The position numbers were made by a program, and so were the translations under genes. Below the pieces are notes generated by a model. That model did not search any database. It saw only the letters and a program-made list of their open reading frames with translations, and was not told where the DNA came from. Positions 53,670-62,255 of a DNA stretch of 64,000 bases are shown piece after piece. The stretch is from Perognathus longimembris pacificus (taxonomy: Eukaryota > Chordata > Mammalia > Rodentia > Heteromyidae): contig NC_063166.1 of NCBI RefSeq assembly GCF_023159225.1, forward strand, positions 78,951,785 through 79,015,784. The letters run 5' to 3'. How positions within the stretch are numbered: the first letter of the stretch is position 1; every line of letters begins with the position of its first letter.

Positions 53670-53869
53670 GTAAGAGACAGGTATGGATGGCTTCTCTTCT
53701 TAAGAATTAGGATGCTTATTTAGCATTGGTGGCTCTGTCCTTTGAGCTTTTGGAGAACATAGATATGATTGGCTGATGGTCTGCTCCAGTGGTGTTAGGT
53801 GGTTTGACCCATTGAACCTATGTGTCTATTGAGGGGTACTGTATCAGGGAAGATGGCCAAAGTGGGTTG

Positions 53870-54078
53870 TTTTTTTTTTTTTTTTTTTGCCAGTGCTGGG
53901 GTTTGGGACTCAGGGCCTGAGCACTGTCCCTGGCTTCTTTTTGCTCAAGGCTAGCACTCTACCACTTGAGCCACAGTACCACTTCTGGCTTTTTCTGTAT
54001 ATGTGGTGCTGAGGAATTGAACCCAGGACTTGATGTATACAAGGCAAGAACTCTTGCCACTAGCCCATATTCCCAGCC
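53870..54078 (-). mobile_element. IDL-Geo SINE
   Basis: Complete reverse dimer with a T19-type tail. CAAAGTGG occurs on both sides. Confidence 0.9.
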
Positions 54079-54656
54079 CCGCAAAGTGGTTTTAAATGGC
54101 ACATGGACCAGGACCAGGACCAGAACCAAGGCTACAACATATGAAGAGAACAGACTGGGTCTTGCAGCCACAGGGACACATACCTGCCTGGGAGGCACAT
54201 GCTTCTCTCAGTTCACCCTGGGAGGCCTCTCTGCCTTCCTGGGCTACTCCCTTCTTTGTATCTCCTCTCAGGTCCCTATCCTGGGCTTCAACTCTCAGTG
54301 ATAGTCCCCATTATCCCTAGTCTCTTTCTTCCTGGCCCTGGCTTACCAGGCTGGGGTCTCATCCTTCCCTAGTCCTCTGGCTCTTCTGGCTTGTCCACCT
54401 CATCCCACACTTGGTCTGCCCTGTTTCTGCCTCCTGGCTGGAAGGCTGGTCAGCGGCATCAGAAGCTGTGCTTAGGCTCCGCCTTGTCCTGGCCTGCCTC
54501 CCTGCTGCCTTCCGATCTCCAGCCCCCAATGTCATGCTTCCGGCCATAGCCAGAGCTGCTTCTGTTAAATCTGTGTGTGTGCCTGGTTACCCTTCCTGTG
54601 TGAATTTTCCTTAATCGCACTTAAAGAAAATAATCTGTTTTTAAATAAACGGATTC
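54079..54656. other. Intron 5 unique sequence
   Basis: A short (GGACCA)n repeat lies at 54105-54126. No gene or mobile element recognised. Confidence 0.45.
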
Positions 54657-54657
54657 A

Positions 54658-54895
54658 GCCAGGTCCAATGGCTCACTCCTGTAATCTTTGCTACTCAGGA
54701 GGCTGAGATCTAAGGATTGCGGTTCCAAGCCAGCTCAGGAAGGAAAGTCTGCGAGTCTCTGATCTCTAATTAATCACAGAAAAGGCCAGAATTGGCACTG
54801 TGGCTCAAGTGGTACAGTGCTAGCCTTAAGGAGCTCAGGGACAGTGCCTAGGCATAGAGTTCAAGCTCCAGGATCAGCAAATAAAGTAAAAATAA
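54658..54895 (+). mobile_element. B1L-Geo SINE
   Basis: Complete dimer. Related AATAAACGGATTCA and AATAAACTGATCAG on the flanks suggest a TSD. Confidence 0.85.
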
Positions 54896-54964
54896 ACTGA
54901 TCAGTTTACAGCAGTAGTGGGGCAGGTATTTTGTGAATGTGATTTGTAAAAATTGTGATGTTGG

Positions 54965-55292
54965 TATGATTATATCGGATGAGGCTAAGCAAGATGAACT
55001 CCAAGAGATGGAAACAGGAGGATTTTATCATTGTCGTTAGGTTTTATGTACCAGGTGAATTTCCTGTGGCATACCCCAGGTGGTTAATGTATATGATTTT
55101 GGTACACTGGATGTTACATATCAATCTATCTATCTATCTATATGTATATATAGATATATATGCTTATCTGAACTAGGAAAGGGAAAGAAAAATGAGGGCA
55201 GGTGTAACAAATATGATAAGAAATGTACTCATTACCTTATTATGTAGCTCTACCTCCTCTGTACATCATCTTGTCAATAAAATTTAATTTTA
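54965..55292 (+). mobile_element. Truncated L1 3' end with perfect 17-bp TSD
   Basis: AAAAATTGTGATGTTGG lies at 54948-54964 and 55293-55309. The 328-bp insert has a (TCTA)n stretch (55123-55160) and ends GTCAATAAAATTTAATTTT. Confidence 0.9.
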
Positions 55293-55442
55293 AAAAATTG
55301 TGATGTTGGAAGAGCTATTTAAATAGACCAACCCTGGGAGTGGAAGAGCTTGGACTTTGGAGCCCAGGAAATGCAATTATGATCAAGTGCTGCCCCCTTC
55401 AGGCTCCTTGTAGTAAACAAAATTAAAAAGAAAACCACAATC

Positions 55443-55685
55443 AGGTGCCAGTGGGTCGGTCACACCTGTAATCCTAGCTACTCAGGAGGCTGAGATCTGA
55501 GGATCCTGGTTCAAAGCCAGCCCAGGCAGAAAAGTCCATGAGACTCTCATATCCAATTAATCACCAGAAAACCATAAGTGGCACTGTGGCCAAAAGTGAT
55601 AGAGCGCTAGCCTTGAGCAAAAGAGCTCAGGGACAGCGCCCAGGCCCTTAGTTCAAGTCCCAGCACCAACACAAAAGAAGAAAGT
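55443..55685 (+). mobile_element. B1L-Geo SINE
   Basis: Complete dimer. Confidence 0.9.
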
Positions 55686-55850
55686 CCAAAACCCTTTTTT
55701 CCAGTGTTGCTTTGAGATTTACCCTAGATGAAAAGAACACAGGCAAAGTAGTACCTATCACACTAAATAAATGGAATGTTATTATTTAGTACATACTATA
55801 ACGAGGAGTAATGATAATATCTTATTAAATTTAGAAGCTAAACTTGTCAG

Positions 55851-55960
55851 GGGGGTAGTGGCTCAAGTTGGTAGAGTGGTAGCCTTGAGATGAAGAGCAC
55901 AGGGACAGCGGCCAGGCCCAGAGCTCAAGCCCCACAGCTGACAAAACACAACAAAACAAA
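55851..55960 (+). mobile_element. Solitary Geo monomer with 11-bp TSD
   Basis: AAACTTGTCAG at 55840-55850 and AAACTTATCAG at 55961-55971 flank a lone right monomer with an A-rich tail. Confidence 0.9.
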
Positions 55961-56036
55961 AAACTTATCAGTAGAGTTTTGGTAAAAACAAAACAAAACA
56001 TACAGATGAGGCTGCTACTTTTCTTTTTTCTTTCTT

Positions 56037-56268
56037 TGCCAGTCCTGCTGCTTGAACTTGGCCTGGGCACTGTCCCTGAGCTTCTTTATGCTCAAGGCTG
56101 GTGCTCTAGGCCACTTGAGGCTTAGCACCACTTTCAGCTTTTTCTGAGTAGTAAATTGGAAATAAGGGTCTCTCAGACTTTCCTGCTGGGTCTGGCTTGA
56201 AACTGCGACCTTCAGATCTCAGCTTCCAGAGTAACCAGGATTATAGGCATGAGTCACCAGTGCCTAGC
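56037..56268 (-). mobile_element. B1L-Geo SINE
   Basis: Complete reverse dimer. Confidence 0.85.
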
Positions 56269-56309
56269 TTTCCAATTTTTTAAAATAAATTGCATCCACC
56301 CAAAGAAAA

Positions 56310-56543
56310 GTATGTGTGTGTGTATGCATGTGTTTATTGGGGCTTGAATTCAGGGCTTCGTGTCACTGCTTACCTTTTTCCTTTCATGAGTGGTACTCTG
56401 CCACTTAAGCCATTCCTCCACTTCCAGCTTTTTGATGGTTATTGAAAATAGGATTTTCCTGCCCAGGCTGACTTTAAACTATGATCCTTAGATCTCAGCT
56501 TCCTGAGTAAGTAGGATTACAGATGTGAGCCTCCAGTGCCTGG
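56310..56543 (-). mobile_element. B1L-Geo SINE with (GT)n tail
   Basis: Reverse dimer, tail replaced by TGTGTG repeats. Confidence 0.8.
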
Positions 56544-56834
56544 ATAAAAAGACAGTATATCAATGGGAACCTGCACTGGGATTGCACTTTAGTGAGATTA
56601 CCTTCAGCTGATACACACTAAGCGGGCAGTTACCCATTCGCTAAATTTAAAAATATCCTGTAAGGAACAGGGTGTTAATCATGTCAGAGAGAAACAAAGT
56701 TGCTTGGTGGGGCAAATTTGTTAGTGAGATGGCTTGAATTTGAATAGAGTTTTTGCATCCAGATAAATAAAACTGCCACAATTAGATCCCTATAAACAGA
56801 TCAAGACTGAGTGATCAAGCCTATTTTTAAATTT
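56544..56834. other. Intron 5 unique sequence
   Basis: No element recognised. Confidence 0.4.
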
Positions 56835-56845
56835 AAAAAACAAGG

Positions 56846-56920
56846 CTAAGGACTGGGAATATGGCTTAGCAATAGAGTGCTTGCCTTGTATACATGAAGC
56901 CCTGGGTTCGATTCCTCAGC

Positions 56921-56978
<58 letters not shown>

Positions 56979-57107
56979 CAGAAATGGTGCTGTGGCTCAA
57001 GTGCCAGGGTGCTAGCCTTGAGCATGAAGAAGCCAGGGACACTGCTCAGGCCCTGAGTCTCAAGCCTCAGGACTGGCAAAAAAATAGATAGGTAGATTTA
57101 TTAAAAT
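56846..57107 (+). mobile_element. IDL-Geo SINE with (GA)n between its monomers
   Basis: The left monomer ends GATTCCTCAGCATGAG, then (GA)n runs at about 56922-56977, then the Geo monomer follows. AAAAAACAAGG flanks it at 56835-56845 and 57108-57118. Confidence 0.95.
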
Positions 57108-57118
57108 AAAAAACAAGG

Positions 57119-57342
57119 GCTGAGGATATAGCCTAGTGGCTAGAGTGCCTGCCTCGGATACACGAGGCCCTGGGTTCGATTCCCCAGCACCACATATACA
57201 GAAAACGGCCAGAAGCGGTGCTGTGGCTCAAGTGGCAGAGTGGCTAGCCTTGAGCGGGAAGAAGCCAGGGACAGTGCTCAGGCCCTGAGTCCAAGGCCCA
57301 GGACTGGCCAAAAAAAATAAATAAATAAAATAAAATAAAATA
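57119..57342 (+). mobile_element. IDL-Geo SINE at the same target
   Basis: A second dimer directly follows, flanked by AAAAAACAAGG at 57108-57118 and 57343-57353. Confidence 0.95.
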
Positions 57343-57353
57343 AAAAAACAAGG

Positions 57354-58690
57354 CTGCTACCTGCCAAGAACAATTCATAGACTGATATGATATGGCAGTG
57401 CACACTTCAGTAATGACCAACTCATAATTACACTTCTGCTCATGCACCAGTGTTGCTTTCCCTGGACTTCATAATCACCTCCATCCCTCATGGCTTTCTG
57501 TCTAACAGTAATTTATCTCTAAGCCCAAATCTGTAATTATAAATTTCCGCTGTAGTTTTATTGTTGCTGTTGTTGTGAAAGTGCTTTGTGTAGAAATAAC
57601 GAAGACAAGTCACTCTGCTTGTCTTATGAGGTTTTGAAATTCTTTTCTGTCCTGGAGATTGACGTGCCAGCATAGGCATCAGCTGAGGACGCAAGGGCAG
57701 ACAGGTTGGTCCTGGACAGCGGTTCTAGTGCGTGCAGCATCCCAAAGACCGCGACTCAGCGGGCTGCCTGGGGATGTCTGGAGCAAAAGACACATCCTTT
57801 TCCGCACCACCCACACAGGGTCATCCAGGCCCCTGGATGATGGCTCCTAAGTAGAGCCCACAGAGAGTCTACTGAGCCTATTTCCTTTATCCTGTAGAAG
57901 CCTGGAAGGTGTTTCTATGCTATTTGATTAGGACATTTTTGATGGTGATAGTGCCTGAGAAAGATAGGATTACTTTAAAGACCTGGACAGCAGAAAGAAG
58001 AGACGGTCTTGACGTACCCACAGTGGTGATGTTCCTTATGGTAGTGCATCTTTTCTTAACTAAATGAAGGAGTGTGATTGTCTATATTTTGGACCTTGAT
58101 CAGCCACAAAGCACAGTGGATTCCTGCAGTAGCTGTGTATTGGCATCTTCCATTGGACATTGTGTCAGTGACTGCTGTACAAAAGCTGAGCCTTTCCCTC
58201 ATAGGAGAGACAGGGTTGGTCCACTAGTTCCAGAGGTAAATGGAGAAACGCAGCTGAGCTGAGAGCAGAGCAGAACTCGGCTGGGAGCTGGCTGCTCAGG
58301 GACGGGGGCCAGGGAAGGCTTTTCTCAGGAAGAGTGATGGAAATTCTTCATTCATGTTCCAGGTGACTGGAACTCCAAGAAGACAAGACAGCCAGGTGCC
58401 AGGGGAACTCAGAGGCCTCTTGGGCCCATGACGGTTAGGATTTACCTGCATTCTGAGCATAAGTGGGAATCTTGGGAGCACTGGAGAAAGGAGGGGAAGG
58501 GCTGGAAACACTTGGGAAGTGGAGTGGGAGAGCGAGGATGGGAGGGAAGCAGGGCGTGGAGTGACAGGCACTGGGACTGCAGCTGGTATGAGTAGAGGAG
58601 CACTCGGGTGTCCAGCCCACCACACAGGGACCCCGTGGTGCCTTTGCCCTTCTGTGAGAATCCTCCATGCTTTTGCTGACAAGGCTACCT
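57354..58690. other. Intron 5 unique sequence
   Basis: Open frames on both strands up to 131 codons partly read through the flanking SINE. No domain recognised. Confidence 0.4.
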
Positions 58691-58708
58691 TCTCTAACTG
58701 TTTCTTTG

Positions 58709-58925
58709 GGTTTTTTGTTTGTTTGTTTTTGTTTTTTGCCAGTCCTGGAGCTTGAACTCAGGGCCTGAGCACTGTCCCTGGCTTCTTCTTGCTCAAGGCT
58801 AGCACTCTGCCACTTGAGCCACGGTGCCACTTCTGGCCTTTTCTATATATGTGGTGCTGGGGAATCGAACCCAGGGCTTCATGTATATGAGGTGAGCACT
58901 CTACCACTAGGCCATATCCCCAGCC
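58709..58925 (-). mobile_element. IDL-Geo SINE in the exon 6 acceptor region
   Basis: Complete reverse dimer with a perfect 17-bp TSD, CTCTAACTGTTTCTTTG, at 58692-58708 and 58926-58942. Confidence 0.97.
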
Positions 58926-58962
58926 CTCTAACTGTTTCTTTGCTGTCTGCTCTTTCAAACAG
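58926..58962 (+). promoter_or_regulatory. SLC9A8: Exon 6 branch point, pyrimidine tract and acceptor on the downstream TSD copy
   Basis: CTAAC at 58928-58932 fits the branch-point consensus, with the candidate A about 31 nt before exon 6, followed by a pyrimidine-rich run and CAG. The stretch 58926-58942 is the second copy of a 17-bp target-site duplication. The first copy, at 58692-58708, carries an identical CTAAC. Confidence 0.65.
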
Positions 58963-59064
58963 GGTAACTTCTTTCAAAATATTGGTTCCATCACCCTCTT
59001 TGCTGTTTTTGGTACGGCGATCTCTGCTTTTGTAGTAGGTGGAGGAATTTATTTTCTGGGTCAG
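58963..59064 (+). CDS. SLC9A8: SLC9A8 exon 6: next membrane segment
   Basis: Its 34 codons (residues 140-173) read GNFFQNIGSITLFAVFG then TAISAFVVGGGIYFLGQ, a strongly hydrophobic conserved helix. The acceptor is TGCTCTTTCAAACAG and the donor GTAAGG at 59065. An IDL-Geo SINE target duplication ends only 20 bp upstream of this exon. Confidence 0.97.
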
Positions 59065-60062
59065 GTAAGGAAAACCTCTTTGAAAGGGGGGGTTGTGGCC
59101 AGGCTGTCTCGGAGCAGGTGCCCTTCTAGGAGGAAAGCTCTTCTCATTTTATCATGGTGCAGTAGAAGTGTGTGAGATTGCTCTAGGTGTCCCAAGAACT
59201 GTGATACCTGGAATTGAGTGATTTGTTTTCTCATTATCCTCCCAAATATATGATTCTATCTGAAAACCAATACTTTCTTAAATTGGAACACCTAAAAACA
59301 AGTCAGAGCTGTAATATCACAGTTTCCAAATAACAGCACCACCTCTGTAGTTGGGCAGACTGAGTCAGGGTTTAAAAGTTGTTCTTTAATAAAATGAGTA
59401 TTTTTCAATGGAAGATGATTCTGAATCTGGCTGCTCAACTCTCAGCCGTGCACTGTGGAATTCATAGCTCTGGATTTTCCACCGTAGGAAACGATTTCAC
59501 AGCGGTGGGTGCTGTGTGTTCTGCTGAGGGTTAATTTGCCTTAGCTTGGGCTAAACCAAGGAAGGAAGGCAGTGTCTAGATTCGCATCCTGCATGTCCCT
59601 GCACAGCCCACTTCTTTTCCTGGGTGTTCAGTCGCAGAGTGTTGGCCTCCCCTGTGCTGAAGGCCAAGCCGAGGTCAGACACCCAGTGATGAGCAGAGCT
59701 CTTAGTTTGGCGGCCATGTTGTTCTTTTGATGGCCAGAGCCATTCCAGCTGGCATTCACCCCCCTGCTGCCTCCACGGCTCCCGGACAGATCTGTTCAGT
59801 GCTCAGCTTCTCTCTCGCCGCAGAGGGTGTGCACTGTAGAGAAGGAAGCCGCAGCTTTGGCCTTCCTTCCCACACCTGGGCTGTGAGGTGATGCCATGCA
59901 CCTCTTACTAGAACGTGTGAGCTTTCTTCAGTTTTCCACTTTGGGATTGAAGATTAATGTCCTTATTAGTTGTTAATAAAGCACTAACAGACATTTTAAC
60001 CTTCTTGGCTGTTCTCCAGGGGTATTTTTTGTGTCTGTGTGTTTGTGTGTTTTATTTTACAG
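59065..60062. other. Intron 6
   Basis: It has unusually little repeat content for this window, with no SINE copy. A GT-rich, T-rich stretch precedes the exon 7 acceptor. Confidence 0.6.
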
Positions 60063-60097
60063 GCTGATGTAATCTCTAAACTCAACATGACAGACAG
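60063..60097 (+). CDS. SLC9A8: SLC9A8 exon 7 (35 nt)
   Basis: It encodes ADVISKLNMTD (residues 174-184) plus AG of codon 185, with a sequon at N181. The acceptor is TTTATTTTACAG and the donor GTAAAT at 60098, phase 2. The next exon, expected to start FAFGSLISAVDP, is not in the window. Confidence 0.95.
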
Positions 60098-60785
60098 GTA
60101 AATCCTTCACACTGTAACCCTTGCAACTGCTGTTTAGGCTGGGGTGTTTTTCTCACATTGTTTCCTGGGTGTGGCCTTCCTCTGTCCCCTTGCTTGCCGC
60201 GTTCTAATGTATGGTCTATTCTGAATTACTTTGTCTCTGAAGTGAATAACATTCTGTTGAGGAGTGTGGAAGCCCCTAGTCAGAGCACAGCTTATTGAAA
60301 TTGTTGAACAGCTCCTCACCCATGTACACACACCACACATACTGTACCCTAGTCCGTTGATTATTGCTGGGAGTCAGCCACAACTGATTCTGCAGTCTTC
60401 TCTCTAACCACCATGGAAAGTGGGCTGCTTGGTGGAGTGGGAGTGTGAGTGGGTGCTCACTCGGGCAGGGAGAGCATTAGGAGGTAGGGCTTTGTGGTAG
60501 ATGGCCTCCTGACCTGACAGCACCCCTGTGAGCACTGGAAGTCAGCTTCCCTCCAGGATTTAGTCCAAACATTTTCTTAATTGGCTTACTTAGCAAGAAG
60601 CATCCTAGGAAGCTGAGGGTCCAGATGCCAGCTCTAGGTCTGAAAAAGGACCCAAACCAAGTGTGCCCTCCCTGAGCAGGTTCCAGCTTGCTGGCGTTCC
60701 TCTGTCCCTTCTCAGCACCAGCTGTGACCTGGTGGTATGGCTGCATGTTAGGTCTCTGTCCTCCGTGTGGGGTAGCCAGAGATTT
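60098..60785. other. Intron 7 start, unique sequence
   Basis: No element recognised. Confidence 0.4.
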
Positions 60786-60789
60786 AGTC

Positions 60790-61008
60790 TTTTTTTCTCT
60801 TGTCTGGTACTGGGGTATGAACTTAGGGCCTCTTGCTTGCTCCGCTTGCTTGCTGGACTGGTACTCCACTACCTGAGCAGGCTTTGTGCTAGTCATTTTA
60901 GAGATGGAATCTCAGGGACATTTCTCCCCAGGCTGGCTTCCAACTCCAAACTTCCGGATCTCAGCCTCCTGAGTGGCTAAGATTACAGACAGGAACCACA
61001 GGCCTGAC
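60790..61008 (-). mobile_element. B1L-Geo SINE, diverged
   Basis: GGTATGAACTTAGGGCC, TTTAGAGATGGAATCTCAGG and GATTACAGACAGGAACC remain. Confidence 0.7.
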
Positions 61009-61123
61009 AAGGTCTCCCTGTGTAGCCCAGAATGACCTGTAACTCTGTCTTCCTTCCTCTGACCTCTACTCCCCGCCACCCCCCCAACACTTTGATTACA
61101 GCATGTTCCACCATGTTCTGCCG
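61009..61123 (-). mobile_element. B1 monomer remnant
   Basis: AAGGTCTCCCTGTGTAGCCC and ACACTTTGATTACAGCATG. Confidence 0.65.
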
Positions 61124-61765
61124 AGTGCTTCAGTCTTTAGCTGCAGCCTGGCACTGTGGGACTAGAATCTTAGAACTCTCTTCCTGGGAAATACTCTTCT
61201 GATAACAAGTCTGATCCCACTCCTACCACACCTTTCCCCATCCTCTGCCTGAGACATGAATTTGGGAGCTGTTTTTATAAGAAAGTTCTGACATATAAAC
61301 AAGTAGCCAATGTGGCATTGCTGTCCCCGTGGAGCTAGAGACAAAGCAGAATTGGTGCTTGGTATTTCTAGATAGCCTGCAAGTGGCAAGAAATGTCTGC
61401 AACCCATCAAAAGTACAGGAAAGTGTTGCAGCATACATACCGCAACCTGTTTGGGGGACAGTGGGCTATGGATGCAGATGCTGCTGGCTATGTTTTTGTG
61501 AAATTGCACTTACACAAATGGGACAGAGCCAGGCAGTGTTTCTCTGGCCTCGTGCGGACACTGTCCTGCGGGTGCGGAGACTGTCCTGCGGGTGGGGACT
61601 GCTTTAGACTACACATTCACAGCCTCAGGGCGGCAGAGTCTTTAATAAAAGGAAGGTGGGGCCGTGGCCACAGGCCTCTACCGCTGCTGAAGGGTGGCCA
61701 TGCCCCTCTCTCTAATTGCCACATGGACATGTGGTCTAGCTTTAGTAAAGGTTTAAAAAACTAAA
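61124..61765. other. Intron 7 unique sequence with a short tandem duplication
   Basis: GTCCTGCGGGTGCGGAGACT is followed directly by a near copy at about 61562-61597. Open frames of 115-123 codons have no recognisable domain. Confidence 0.4.
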
Positions 61766-61771
61766 AGCATA

Positions 61772-61934
61772 GGCCAGGTGCTGGTGGCTCACACATGTAA
61801 TCCTAGCTACTCAAGAGAACAGCCTGAGCAGGAAAACCTGTAAGATCCTTATCTCCAATTAAAGAGCCAGAAGTGGAGTTGTGCTCATGTTGTCACTTTG
61901 TAGGAAGCTAGCTTTGAAGAAAAATGCTCAGGAC
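61772..61934 (+). mobile_element. B1L-Geo SINE, deleted
   Basis: B1-like half with an internal deletion; the right monomer is cut before its B box. Confidence 0.75.
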
Positions 61935-61947
61935 AGACAGACAGACA

Positions 61948-61985
<38 letters not shown>

Positions 61986-62012
61986 CTCTCCCACACACAC
62001 TCCCCCCCCCCA
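61932..62012 (+). repeat. (GACA)n(CA)n compound microsatellite
   Basis: GACA units, about 17 CA units, then CT, CA and C runs. Confidence 0.95.
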
Positions 62013-62017
62013 AGCTA

Positions 62018-62255
62018 TTGGGAACCAGTGGCTCATACTATAATCCTAGCTACTCAGAAGGATGAAATTTGGGGATCACAGTTTGAAGAACCAGCCCAGC
62101 CAGGAAAGTCCTTGAGATTCTTATCTCCAATTAGCTGCCAAAAAGCTGGAAGTAGAGATGTTGCTCAAGTGGTAGAGCACCAGCCTTGAGCCAGAAAGCT
62201 AGGGGACAATACTTGGGTCCTGTGTTCAAGCCCCCTAGTGTCAGCACAAAACAAA
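62018..62255 (+). mobile_element. B1L-Geo SINE
   Basis: Diverged complete dimer. Confidence 0.8.
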
